A stretch of DNA of 64,000 bases from Xanthocytophaga flava (lineage in GTDB: Bacteria; Bacteroidota; Bacteroidia; Cytophagales; 172606-1): NCBI GenBank assembly GCA_030068525.1, contig JASJOS010000003.1, forward strand, positions 186,001 through 250,000, given 5' to 3'. Made by a program: the position numbers and the translations under genes. Of this stretch, positions 26,296 through 34,922 are shown piece by piece. The notes below the pieces were generated by a model, which worked only from the letters and a program-made list of their open reading frames with translations, had not been told where the DNA came from and ran no database searches. The first letter of the stretch is position 1. The number at the start of each line of letters is the position of its first letter.

Positions 26296-27663
26296 ATGCA
26301 AAGCCTTAGAAAGAATTTTCACCTGATCAATCAGCTAGCGACAGGATTATTCATGATTGAAGCCAGCTATGCAGAGCCTTATATGCCACTGGTATATAAG
26401 CTGCTTGCTGGTGAGTCTGTTGAAATGGATGAAGAAAATACGCAGCCCGTTTGCTACGCAATCAATATGGCTGCTGATGGTGGGATTGTCCGTTACGAAT
26501 CCTTTGACCAGGCAGAGCCAGGATCTATTGCCGTTCTGCCCATCAAAGGCCCAATCATGAAACAGGATTATTGCGGATCACCTGGTACGCAAAGCATGAA
26601 AGCCTGGCTGAAGATGGCTGATGAGCATCCCAATATTTCCGGTCACGTGCTGGATATTTCTACTGGTGGGGGCGCTGTTGATGGAACCTTTGAATTCAGA
26701 CAGGTAATCGAAAACAGTAAAAAGCCAGTAGTGGCCTTTGGGGATGGTCTGATTGCTTCTAGTGGTTATGTACTGGCTTCAGCAGCTGCTCACATTATGA
26801 TGAGCAATGAAACAGCTCAGATTGGCTCTATTGGAACAGCAATTAGTTTTCGCGACAGCTCAGAAGCCGATGCCAAATATGGCATTAAAACCCACTATAT
26901 CCGCGCTACCAACTCTCATCAAAAGAACGAAGACGGTTTGCAGGCTCAGAAAGGAAACTACAAGCCGATTCAGGAACATGTCCTAGACCCTACCAATGAC
27001 ATTTTTATCAATGCTGTTCGACAGAGCAGAGCAGGCAAGCTCAAAGAATCAGAACCGTTAAAAGGTAAAACTGCTGGTGAGCCTCTAAACGGTCAGATGT
27101 ACCTGGCTAAACAAGCCATTGCATTAGGCCTGGCTGATTCTATCGGAACGCTGGAGGATGCCATTGCACTGGCTCAACAACTTGCCAATAATTCTCAAAC
27201 GAAAAATTCATCTCACACAAATAACAATTCTATGCCAAAATTTAAAGCGGCTATGACTGCCATTGGTGCATTCTTAGGCCTATCAGCGACAGCTGACAAT
27301 CAGGAAATGACACAAGAGCAAGTCGAGCAATTGAACAATGAGCTTTCGCGCTTGCAGTCTGCGAATGATTCACTGACTACAGCTCAGGCAGGTTTTCAGA
27401 CTCAGATCAATCAGCTCACACAGGATCTTGCCACAGCTAATACCAATCTGACTACAGCTAACGCAAGCCTGACAACAGCTCAAGCGCAGGCTGCTGAGTG
27501 GAAAACCAAAGCGGAAACCTACGGCGCTCAGCCTGGAGCTACACCTACCAACCCGGTAAAGGCTAATGAAGAGCTTGAATCTGGTAATGAAAGCGATCCT
27601 GGAAAAGTGATTGCCAATCTGCCTCACAACAAAAAGCTGGATTCAAACCCACTATTTAACTAG
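26296..27663 (+). CDS. capsid maturation protease (S49/SppA-like) fused to scaffold domain
   Basis: 455 residues. Residues 75-290 are an S49-type ClpP-fold serine peptidase: Gly-rich STGGGAVDG (122-130), nucleophile Ser155 in IASSGYVLA and a downstream Lys in YGIKTH. Residues 313-455 form a Gln/Thr/Leu coiled coil typical of a capsid scaffold. An in-frame ATG at 27232 (MPKFKAAM) may start a separate scaffold, as in lambda C/Nu3. The protease should cut the scaffold during head maturation. It directly precedes the capsid gene. Confidence 0.88.
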   Translation: MQSLRKNFHLINQLATGLFMIEASYAEPYMPLVYKLLAGESVEMDEENTQPVCYAINMAADGGIVRYESFDQAEPGSIAVLPIKGPIMKQDYCGSPGTQSMKAWLKMADEHPNISGHVLDISTGGGAVDGTFEFRQVIENSKKPVVAFGDGLIASSGYVLASAAAHIMMSNETAQIGSIGTAISFRDSSEADAKYGIKTHYIRATNSHQKNEDGLQAQKGNYKPIQEHVLDPTNDIFINAVRQSRAGKLKESEPLKGKTAGEPLNGQMYLAKQAIALGLADSIGTLEDAIALAQQLANNSQTKNSSHTNNNSMPKFKAAMTAIGAFLGLSATADNQEMTQEQVEQLNNELSRLQSANDSLTTAQAGFQTQINQLTQDLATANTNLTTANASLTTAQAQAAEWKTKAETYGAQPGATPTNPVKANEELESGNESDPGKVIANLPHNKKLDSNPLFN

Positions 27664-27741
27664 TCATTCAACCAGGAGTCTTTTAACTAATCAATTTCCA
27701 AACATAATCATACTCTAAACATAATACTACGCTAAAGCAAA

Positions 27742-28689
27742 ATGAATATTGCAGACATTAAGGCCGAATTTGGGGCCTATTACCTCGCCTCAGGGCAGAA
27801 CTTCAAAAATCTGCTTACACTTCTGTATCACAAGTCAGAGCTGGAAAATGAGTTTACAACCAAAGTAACCGATTCAGATATCTGGCGTGACTCGAAAGTA
27901 AGCATTGGCCGTTTATTGCAGCCATTCCAGAAGGGCTGGACTCCGATTGAAACCGCGAAGTTTGAGCCTAGCGAGATTCGCCAGTTTCCGGTGAAAGTAG
28001 ATTACGAAGACTATCCGGATGATTTGCGTTCGAGCTGGTTAGGTTTCCTGGTAGATAATAATCTAAAACGTGCCGAATGGCCTATTGTTCGCTGGCTGGT
28101 AGAAAACCTGATCATTCCTAAAATGCAGGAAGATTACGAGTTGTATGAGGTATACAAAGGCAAATTTGTAGCTCCTACGCAAGGAGTAGCTGGCCCTGCA
28201 GGGACTTCTATCAATGGAGTGGAATACTGGATTGACAAAGCCATTGCCAAAGGTGTAGCGCCGATTACGATGGGTGCTATCGACACACTGACAGATAAAC
28301 AGGTGGTGGACTATGTAGAAGACTTCTGTAGACAGATTGATAGTCTGTATCGGAATGCAGCTCTTACCTCTCTGGCTTCTAACCAGGATATTGCCTTACG
28401 CTATTCCTATGGGTATGGAGAAAAGTATGGTCAGCGTCTGGACTTTACTGGAGACAGCATGAAAGTAAAAGGAACCAACATTCAGCTGAAAGGTTTCAAA
28501 TCCATGCAGGGAAGTAACCGTCTGTGGATTACACCAAAGGGAAACGCAGTTCGCTTGCAGAAAGAAAATGTAAGCTCTACCAATTTCCAGCTGGAGAGTT
28601 TGAAACGTCAGATCTTCCTGTTTAACGACTCTCACAAAGGGCTGGGTTTCTCGATTCTGGATCTTCTTTTCTTCTCTGATCAGGACTAA
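27742..28689 (+). CDS. major capsid protein
   Basis: 315 residues. It begins with a helical delta-like segment and contains an HK97-type layout: WTPIETAKFEPSEIRQFPVKVDYEDYPDDL (key EIRQFPVKVD), a long helix region and a C-terminal beta strand set. Its place directly after the protease/scaffold gene and its size support the call; sequence similarity to named capsids is too low to show by eye. The leader is long, A/C-rich and almost free of G, as is common for highly expressed Bacteroidota genes. Confidence 0.75.
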   Translation: MNIADIKAEFGAYYLASGQNFKNLLTLLYHKSELENEFTTKVTDSDIWRDSKVSIGRLLQPFQKGWTPIETAKFEPSEIRQFPVKVDYEDYPDDLRSSWLGFLVDNNLKRAEWPIVRWLVENLIIPKMQEDYELYEVYKGKFVAPTQGVAGPAGTSINGVEYWIDKAIAKGVAPITMGAIDTLTDKQVVDYVEDFCRQIDSLYRNAALTSLASNQDIALRYSYGYGEKYGQRLDFTGDSMKVKGTNIQLKGFKSMQGSNRLWITPKGNAVRLQKENVSSTNFQLESLKRQIFLFNDSHKGLGFSILDLLFFSDQD

Positions 28690-28702
28690 TCAACTCCATT
28701 TG

Positions 28703-28726
28703 ATCCCCTCTGTGTATAGAGGGGAT
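28703..28726 (+). terminator. hairpin after the capsid gene
   Basis: 9-bp perfect arms ATCCCCTCT/AGAGGGGAT, 6-nt loop, followed by TTTCACC; a weak terminator or attenuator that may raise capsid over downstream genes. Confidence 0.5.
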
Positions 28727-28761
28727 TTCACCTTTCATTCACGCATTTTCTTATACCCAAT

Positions 28762-29187
28762 ATGGCAGATCAAACACAGGATTCCTCTATCTCGAAGGAA
28801 TTACAAGAAAAACTGGCAACAGCCGAAAGCCAGCTCAAAGCAAAACAGGCTGAATTAGACACAAAGCAAGCAGAGCTAAACACATTGCAAACAGCTCATT
28901 CCGCATTGAAAACGGAATTGGATACTCAGTTTAAAGCACAGGAGGAAGCAGTAACAGAACTGCTCAAAAGTAATAAAGAATTGCAAGAGCAACTGGAAGC
29001 AGCCAAAGCAGCTACGCTGACAGCCTCCGGAAAGCTGGTTGTAAAAAATGGGAAAGCGGAGTATGAAGTTGGCGTTTCAAGCTTCAAATGGAAAAACAAA
29101 TCTTACCAGGCGCAAGAGCTGGCTACCAATAAGGAATTGTTAAAGCAACTGGTGGAAGCCAAAGCAGGCTTTCTGAAAGCGCTCTAA
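28762..29187 (+). CDS. coiled-coil head protein, unknown
   Basis: 141 residues: an N-terminal coiled coil of about 85 residues with AELDTKQAELNTLQ-type heptads, then a short globular end (GKLVVKNGKAEYEVG). Possibly a head decoration, scaffold-like or connector protein. It lies between capsid and tail-tube genes. Confidence 0.6.
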   Translation: MADQTQDSSISKELQEKLATAESQLKAKQAELDTKQAELNTLQTAHSALKTELDTQFKAQEEAVTELLKSNKELQEQLEAAKAATLTASGKLVVKNGKAEYEVGVSSFKWKNKSYQAQELATNKELLKQLVEAKAGFLKAL

Positions 29188-29266
29188 TCAAAGCCCTATA
29201 CTCAAAGCGCTCTACTCTACAGCAATTATCTCATCCAAACACTCATATCCAAGCACTCATACAAAA

Positions 29267-29797
29267 ATGGATTATTCAGATTTGACTGGCCTGCAAGGTC
29301 AGGATAACCAGGGAGGTTTAACCCAGATTATTTATTATGCTCCTACGTCGTATTTTCAGGTAATACAGGATTTCAACCCAACCCCTGAAATACCTGGAGT
29401 ACTCGAGATTGCAACAGCACATACCTTTAAATCAGGGAAAGGATTTCATACAGCGTATGCTACACTGGATACAGCTAAAATGATGATGGAATTAACCGGA
29501 GAACGTGATGGAAAAGGTTATGCGCCTAAAATTGAGTTCTTCCATCCGGGAACAAAGAAACAGGCTGCTGGTTTTGCCCGTCAATGTAAAAATGATCAGT
29601 TCATTGTGCTGGCTCCAAACCCGAACGGGTATGTATTTCAGGTAGGAACAAAGAACATTTTTGCTGAAATCTCTGCAAAATATGATTCCGGTACACTGTC
29701 TTCAGGCCGAAACGGATGGACGTTTGAAGTCAACTCCTATGCAAACGGAATGATATTCTATGATGGAAACATCGTATTGTATCCTACAGCTCCCTAA
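29267..29797 (+). CDS. putative major tail tube protein
   Basis: 176 residues, mostly beta, with GGLTQIIYYAPTS near the N terminus, AEISAKYDSGTLSSGRNGW and a C-terminal YDGNIVLYP. The position after the capsid genes and the match in layout to 20680-21315 suggest a tail tube subunit. The G-poor leader hints at high expression. The call is structural inference. Confidence 0.55.
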   Translation: MDYSDLTGLQGQDNQGGLTQIIYYAPTSYFQVIQDFNPTPEIPGVLEIATAHTFKSGKGFHTAYATLDTAKMMMELTGERDGKGYAPKIEFFHPGTKKQAAGFARQCKNDQFIVLAPNPNGYVFQVGTKNIFAEISAKYDSGTLSSGRNGWTFEVNSYANGMIFYDGNIVLYPTAP

Positions 29798-29808
29798 TAT
29801 AAACCAAT

Positions 29809-29832
29809 AAAGCCCCTCTGAAAAGGGGTTTT
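29809..29832 (+). terminator. hairpin after the tail-tube gene
   Basis: AAGCCCCT/AGGGGTTT arms with a CTGAAA loop and TTTT. Confidence 0.6.
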
Positions 29833-29859
29833 ATTCTATCTATCCCTCTTATTACTCTC

Positions 29860-30081
29860 ATGGAAAAAAGAAAAAACGAATTACCTGCTGAGTTAGCAGA
29901 CAGCTATACGGCCCTGATAGAGCCTACACGGGTTCTATTCAGACTGCCTATCAATCAGGAAATAGATCTTAGATCAATGACAGCTGATCAGGCTGCCTTG
30001 ATTGCAATCCATCATCCGGAGATCCTCCAGAAAAAAGAGAAGCCTAGCTCTAAAAAGAAAGAACAGGCTGATATAAGTTAA
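29860..30081 (+). CDS. small phage protein, unknown
   Basis: 73 residues (MEKRKNELPAELADSY start) with a Lys-rich tail. It is the last gene of the capsid operon before a terminator. It may be a head-tail or chaperone protein. Confidence 0.5.
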   Translation: MEKRKNELPAELADSYTALIEPTRVLFRLPINQEIDLRSMTADQAALIAIHHPEILQKKEKPSSKKKEQADIS

Positions 30082-30084
30082 ATA

Positions 30085-30111
30085 AAAATCCGGTACTGGT
30101 TACCGGATTTT
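30085..30111 (+). terminator. intrinsic terminator of the capsid operon
   Basis: Perfect arms AAAATCCGGTA/TACCGGATTTT with a 5-nt loop and T-run. Confidence 0.85.
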
Positions 30112-30139
30112 TTTATTTCTAAGGGAAGTTATTACTTTT
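30103..30139 (+). promoter_or_regulatory. late-type promoter module 4 (weak match)
   Basis: CCGGA plus seven T, then TTTT of TTACTTTTC at offset 33. It shares the terminator's T-run and precedes the membrane protein gene at 30173. The CTGTC part is not conserved. Confidence 0.45.
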
Positions 30140-30172
30140 CAAACCAATTTAGATTATCAGGCACATTTTCGC

Positions 30173-30706
30173 ATGAACACAACTGTTAAAAAAACATTCT
30201 GGTGGATAGGTGTTTCTATTGGTTCGCTGATTATTTTCATTGGCTGGGTATTTGTATGTGCTTTTCTAACCCAGTTTTTTCGAAGAACGTATTCCTATAC
30301 ACTATATCGTATTCTTACAAGCGGGTATGAGTATGATCAATTTAGCGGATTCTTCTGTTCTGATGGTTATTTAACTACCATAAACATACTAACTTATCTT
30401 TTAAACCCTGTTATCTTCCCCTTTTTGCTGTTTTTTTCGTATAAAACCAGTCCTTATAAAGGCTGGAGAATAGGTACAATCCAGGGCTTATTATTAGTGA
30501 TTGGTTTTCTGAGTGGATTAACCATACGAATGTTGATAATGAGATGGCGATTAAAAGAATTTGTATTGTATGGTACCATTGAAAATAATTTTTGCTACAC
30601 AATGCCCGAAATGTTTTGGGAAGCTTATAGTTTAGTTGGAATGGTAGTTATGTTTTGCCTTATCTGGCTTTACCAAAGAAGGCAAAAACGGATAATGAGT
30701 CTATAA
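30173..30706 (+). CDS. phage membrane protein, homologue of the host gene at 7171-7716
   Basis: 177 residues with about four membrane helices. It shares with the host protein the GFFC loop, the helix pair G-L-G--IR-LI, LKEFV/LKEYV, FCYT/DCYT and the last GM--MF segment. It has its own terminator-promoter module and stands between the capsid and the antisense terminase operons, so it is a one-gene accessory unit. Function unknown. Confidence 0.7.
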   Translation: MNTTVKKTFWWIGVSIGSLIIFIGWVFVCAFLTQFFRRTYSYTLYRILTSGYEYDQFSGFFCSDGYLTTINILTYLLNPVIFPFLLFFSYKTSPYKGWRIGTIQGLLLVIGFLSGLTIRMLIMRWRLKEFVLYGTIENNFCYTMPEMFWEAYSLVGMVVMFCLIWLYQRRQKRIMSL

Positions 30707-30753
30707 TACTTCTCAATTCTAAGCTTTCCTATAAAAAGAAATTCGATGGGATT

Positions 30754-31197
30754 TTATTCAGGGTTAGGCTTATTGTAATCATCCCAAAGCTGAGTATCAT
30801 TGTCTTCAATACCAATTTTTAGAACAGGGCCGTTCGTAGTATATTCCTCTAAGATTCTAGCATAATTCTCTCCATTACACTGATGAACAGAATAATATTG
30901 ATAGTCTGAATCTGCTATGAAAAAATTTCGAATAATATCACCATTCCTGAGTCTAATCAATGACACCCAGTCGTGTCGGGAAAGGCCCGCAAACACAAGT
31001 TCTTTGCTACTTAATTGAGAATAGTTAAACTCCTCATACTGTTCTGGAATCTTTGAAACCTTCTTTATGTAATCCATTCCAACACCATTATAAAACAAAC
31101 CTTCACCCGTATCACTATTATAAAACAGGTACAATATCCATCCAAACTTGTCATAGCAAGTATAGAGATGCGTAAATTCTTTATCTTCCAGTATCAA
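30754..31197 (-). CDS. hypothetical protein downstream of the terminase operon
   Basis: 147 acidic residues, soluble (MILEDKEFTHLYTCYDKFGW start). AT-rich and on the terminase strand, 69 bp beyond its stop. Probably a moron; no family recognised. Confidence 0.5.
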   Translation of the reverse strand: MILEDKEFTHLYTCYDKFGWILYLFYNSDTGEGLFYNGVGMDYIKKVSKIPEQYEEFNYSQLSSKELVFAGLSRHDWVSLIRLRNGDIIRNFFIADSDYQYYSVHQCNGENYARILEEYTTNGPVLKIGIEDNDTQLWDDYNKPNPE

Positions 31198-31266
31198 TTT
31201 TTAGTTGCTTTTTACGTTTACTCCCGAAAAATACACAAAACTTGTTAGTTCTGCTGTTATCTTTAA

Positions 31267-32934
31267 CTACCCCATCACATTTCCCATAAACGGTATTTCA
31301 TTATCCAATAGATCACCATATAAATGACAGACAACCAAATCGGCTGTATCTGAAAAGTGTGTGGCTGTTTCCTGTGGTATGGTATCTGACTTCTCAGAGG
31401 CTTTTACCTTTTCAATCCCGTTTTTCCCATCCTTAGCCGGGGCATTATCCATTGAGATAAGCAGATACTTACAGTTGTTTTTATTGAAACGGATCTTTGG
31501 CAGGCGTGGATCATTTTCTTTTAAGATCCTGGACCATAACATATACTTTTCATTGTGAGATGTAGCCGCTCCTTTGGTCAGCATGTAGACTGTCCAGCCA
31601 TGTTCTTCCAGGATCTTTGCAAACTGTTCGGCATAGGTAAGCTTTGAGTTAGCCATTTGGGTATTTCCTGTATGGTCATAGACAAAGTTTACTACCTTCT
31701 TTAGATGGTATTTGTAGTAGGCACAGAACTGTTTGGCTACATCATCGAGGATCTGTGGCGTTTTTACATGCATGGCTTTAATAAAATCAAAACCGTCCTC
31801 TCTTGTCTGGCCGATAGTCAAACAGTTTATTTTCGATCCCCAGTCAGAACTTAACCAAAGCTCCTGTGTGGAAATACAGTCTGAATCGGCCCGCGAATCA
31901 ATGAGTCCTACTTTCTCCAGGTCATACTCCAGGCTGTGTAGATACTCATTATCATAGGTTGAATACCTATGCTGATCGGAAAGGTAAGGATAGAAACCTC
32001 CTTCTATCTTATCCGTTCGTTTTCCCAGATATTCAACCTGAAAGGTAAACTCTGAGGCTGCTTTGGCTCGTTCCCTTGAATAATAATCCAGGCCTATATT
32101 CTTCAGATTGTCAAAAGCAGAAGCCTCCATGTAGAATTTACCCTTCTCTTTACCTCGTTTCTGCCTATAAAAGATGCATTCTTTCTCTAGTTTCTGCAAT
32201 TGTTCCCATGTTCTAATCCGGAAATTGCGATCCGGATTATCTAAAAACTGGAGCTGAAGCTTTATAATCTCGTTTCGCAGATAGATAAAATCGTAATTAT
32301 CCTGCCTTTCATAATAGTTGCCAAAGTCTAAAATCCACTTTCCTTCATTTCCGTAAGGCATGGAAGTAAAATGAAACTGCCCTTTGTGAAACGGAATATG
32401 TCCAAACCGTCTCAGGTTGGCTCTCAGCGTTGGGACAACATCCTGATCAAACTGCTCTTTATTGATCATTAACGCTTCATCAGTAATGACTCCGTCCAAA
32501 CTCAGACCCCGTGCCGATCCGCCTCCCTTATCCTGTGAAATCAGGTGGAAACCTGTTCCATTGTAAAAGTGAATGAAGTGGTCAAACTTTAACGGGGGTG
32601 TTAAAGGCATCGGCCAGCGGAGCTGCTCAGGGGCTCGCCTGCCTACAAAGAAATGAACATCTTTGATATAGCCTAATTTCTCCAGGCCGGCCACTGTTGT
32701 CGGTAATGTCCGGGTGAGAATACCCATATAGGTATTTCCGCAGATGCCCCAGCTGGCTCTTGGCATCTTTTCGACAATTTCCTTTACCAGCCAGGCAATC
32801 CCGGTAGATTTGCCTACACCACGTGGACCATTAAAAACCGCTTCTTTGGCTCCACACGATAGGATACGAAGCTGTGCTTTGTTCAGATCCAGACTTTGCA
32901 CAGGTAGATCTTTGCCTTTACTCCGGATCACCAT
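31267..32934 (-). CDS. terL: terminase large subunit
   Basis: 555 residues. The ATPase half has Walker A GPRGVGKST (36-44) and Walker B VITDEA (149-154). The RNase-H-like nuclease half has Asp364 (SSDWGS), Asp420 (VYDHTG) and Asp532 (SDTADLVV). It packages DNA through the portal and cuts concatemers. The start overlaps the end of the putative small subunit by 17 bp. The operon lies on the opposite strand from the portal and capsid genes, which is unusual for tailed phages. Confidence 0.92.
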   Translation of the reverse strand: MVIRSKGKDLPVQSLDLNKAQLRILSCGAKEAVFNGPRGVGKSTGIAWLVKEIVEKMPRASWGICGNTYMGILTRTLPTTVAGLEKLGYIKDVHFFVGRRAPEQLRWPMPLTPPLKFDHFIHFYNGTGFHLISQDKGGGSARGLSLDGVITDEALMINKEQFDQDVVPTLRANLRRFGHIPFHKGQFHFTSMPYGNEGKWILDFGNYYERQDNYDFIYLRNEIIKLQLQFLDNPDRNFRIRTWEQLQKLEKECIFYRQKRGKEKGKFYMEASAFDNLKNIGLDYYSRERAKAASEFTFQVEYLGKRTDKIEGGFYPYLSDQHRYSTYDNEYLHSLEYDLEKVGLIDSRADSDCISTQELWLSSDWGSKINCLTIGQTREDGFDFIKAMHVKTPQILDDVAKQFCAYYKYHLKKVVNFVYDHTGNTQMANSKLTYAEQFAKILEEHGWTVYMLTKGAATSHNEKYMLWSRILKENDPRLPKIRFNKNNCKYLLISMDNAPAKDGKNGIEKVKASEKSDTIPQETATHFSDTADLVVCHLYGDLLDNEIPFMGNVMG

Positions 32935-33676
32935 CGGTTGCTCTGTCTAGGATTTCCCAAAATTCCTCACTGCTTGCCTGATTCATGTTATTGACTGTAT
33001 CCTGCAAAAGCTTTTCCTGAGCAGCATCCATTGTATTCAGATCAATGGTTACAGCTTTCTGTTCTCCCGTTTCAGAAACCATATTGATTTGAACCATAAA
33101 GGTATTTCCTCCCAGTGCAGCCGGATCTACGGTAAAGGCATCTTCTCTGTCCAGACCGTTGATGGTTTTCATTTCACGGATAGCCAGTAAAGCAGATTTG
33201 AGATCCTGATCTTTCCGGGCTTGTCTATAACAGCTTTTAGCCATCTGAGTTAGCATATAGCGTTGTGCCTGTTTGTCTGAGACATTGGCATTACCAAACA
33301 GACTGGTAGCACTGTAGATGTATTTATAGGCCAATCTTTCAGACAATTCAAATCGTTTCTTCAGGATCTTGGCAATCTCTGAATCCATATATCCTTGTAT
33401 CTGTGCGGAGTGGGCTGTCTTAAATACATGGTGATACCATTCATCTTCAGGTGAAAGCTCCTGTGAATTACCAGACATATACCAGGCATAAATCCTGTCA
33501 GATGGATTATTGGGATTAAAATCAATATGTGCAGGCCGTAACCCCAATGCTTTAAAGGGGTTCTTAACTTTTTCAGTGAGAGGGAAACCCTGTATATCGT
33601 CTTCTTCCAGGTTTGTACCTTTGGGAGTAAATCCTATACGCCTGTTAGCAGGTCTAGTTTTCTTCTTTGGAGGCAT
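32918..33676 (-). CDS. putative terminase small subunit
   Basis: 252 residues. The central part contains a helix-turn-helix-like stretch (YMDSEIAKILKKRFELSE) and a helical middle, as expected of a DNA-recognising small terminase, though it is larger than usual. It overlaps terL by 17 bp and the upstream gene by 23 bp. The call rests on context and layout. Confidence 0.6.
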   Translation of the reverse strand: MPPKKKTRPANRRIGFTPKGTNLEEDDIQGFPLTEKVKNPFKALGLRPAHIDFNPNNPSDRIYAWYMSGNSQELSPEDEWYHHVFKTAHSAQIQGYMDSEIAKILKKRFELSERLAYKYIYSATSLFGNANVSDKQAQRYMLTQMAKSCYRQARKDQDLKSALLAIREMKTINGLDREDAFTVDPAALGGNTFMVQINMVSETGEQKAVTIDLNTMDAAQEKLLQDTVNNMNQASSEEFWEILDRATDGDPE

Positions 33677-34289
33677 CTTCTTTGATGTTTTGCATAGTTT
33701 TTAATTGTTGTTCCAGGTCGGCTTTTTCTCTCACCCATTCAGTCAGATCTGCTTTCCGCTTGGGATTCTTTTTGTGTTTGGAAATAGAGGAGCGAAGGTT
33801 GAGAATCCGCTTTTGTATTCCGATCTGAGTAGACAGATCATGAGCTGCTTTGCTTTCGCAGATAGATTCTGCAGGGAGTTGTCCGTGCTGCTGGACAAAC
33901 TTTTCTTTCTTCCAGATCTGATTGATCTGTTTGTCCAGGCTCAGGATCTCAAACGCAAGTTCACCTCTTTCCTTGGCAGGAAGGTGTGTCAGCTGGGTAT
34001 GCAGAAAGCTCATGCGTTTGTAGAGTGGTACCCATTCGCTTTTTACCTTATCGAGAAGTGAGCCAGGCTCTGGAGCGGGTCTATGAACTTCCAGTTTAGG
34101 AGCTGCTACAGGTTTACTGGCTAGCTCTCCAGCTAGCTCTGTCAGCAAAGACAGAAGCTTATCTCTGTTGTATTCAGTTTCGCCCTGGCTGAGTATGTTT
34201 TTCCAGACAGCCGATTTGCCAAACTTCTGATACAGCTCTACTCCAGCTTTATAATCCTGTGTACCAATAAGCCATTGTTGAATAGTCAT
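33654..34289 (-). CDS. first gene of the terminase operon, unknown
   Basis: 211 residues, helical and Lys/Glu-rich, with a coiled-coil C-terminal third (LTEWVREKADLEQQLK). It overlaps the next gene by 23 bp, which shows tight coupling to packaging. A packaging accessory role is inferred. Confidence 0.6.
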   Translation of the reverse strand: MTIQQWLIGTQDYKAGVELYQKFGKSAVWKNILSQGETEYNRDKLLSLLTELAGELASKPVAAPKLEVHRPAPEPGSLLDKVKSEWVPLYKRMSFLHTQLTHLPAKERGELAFEILSLDKQINQIWKKEKFVQQHGQLPAESICESKAAHDLSTQIGIQKRILNLRSSISKHKKNPKRKADLTEWVREKADLEQQLKTMQNIKEDASKEEN

Positions 34290-34315
34290 CTTGAATTGTC
34301 ATTTCCTTTTTTTTA

Positions 34316-34352
34316 CAAAGGAAATTCTCTTTCTCCAGCCAAAAAAAGACAC
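34316..34352 (-). promoter_or_regulatory. late-type promoter module 5 (terminase operon)
   Basis: On the minus strand GTGTC plus seven T, then TTTG of CCTTTGTAAA at offset 33. The first gene starts at 34289. There is no terminator here, so the module itself is conserved. Confidence 0.65.
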
Positions 34353-34521
34353 CAAAATCACTGAACACTTCAGCGCTTTTTTAACCTATCCAACTCATTG
34401 ATTCTAAATCAATTGAATGATATATCAAAAAAAGTTTTGGTGCAACATCTCAACTTTCACCCCGTCAACGCGCTGTCACTGACTGGAAATTTCCACTTTG
34501 AAAAAATACGATATATGGATT

Positions 34522-34563
34522 GACAGCTTAGCCTGGCAGGTGGAAACGGGCTGTCTTTTTTTT
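34522..34563 (+). terminator. imperfect hairpin before the portal unit
   Basis: GACAGC/GCTGTC arms enclosing CCTGGCAGG, then eight T. It lies in the 300-bp divergent spacer between terminase and portal operons and overlaps promoter module 6. Confidence 0.5.
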
Positions 34564-34587
34564 CCCTCTTAACGCTCGCCAACTTTG
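34551..34587 (+). promoter_or_regulatory. late-type promoter module 6 (portal/lysis operon)
   Basis: CTGTC plus eight T, then CAACTTTG, identical in sequence and offset (33) to module 1. A transcript would begin near 34595, so the gene start at 34630 is preferred over the upstream ATG at 34588. Confidence 0.7.
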
Positions 34588-34629
34588 ATGTGTAATCAGG
34601 ACTATACAATATTGTATGCACACAGCACC

Positions 34630-34881
34630 ATGAACACTATCACCTTAAAGGAAGTACTCAACACGATAGATACCCATAGAGAACAGCCCTTTGATATCAC
34701 ATTCATTAAGGCTGATGTACGCCGTAAGGTAGCGGGTAAGTCTGCTACCTATCAGCAGGTAGTGCTACACTCTATAGATAGGGATAACTCTATACGCAGG
34801 GTACTACTTAAAAATGGTAAGGTGCGAGCTATACACATACGTCTGATCACTCATTACAACAATCAACTCGTGATCTATTAG
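34630..34881 (+). CDS. small phage protein, unknown
   Basis: 83 residues from the ATG at 34630, basic, alpha/beta (MNTITLKEVLNTIDTHREQP start). The codons are unusually rich in CTATA and the DNA repeats CTCTATA. It leads the portal operon. No family recognised. Confidence 0.55.
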   Translation: MNTITLKEVLNTIDTHREQPFDITFIKADVRRKVAGKSATYQQVVLHSIDRDNSIRRVLLKNGKVRAIHIRLITHYNNQLVIY

Positions 34882-34922
34882 CCCTCTCTATACGACCCAA
34901 CTCTATACACGCACTCACATAT

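Noticed and set aside
34780..34810. Resemblance of TAGGGATAAC to a homing endonuclease site
   Set aside because: Only ten bases match and no homing endonuclease is nearby.
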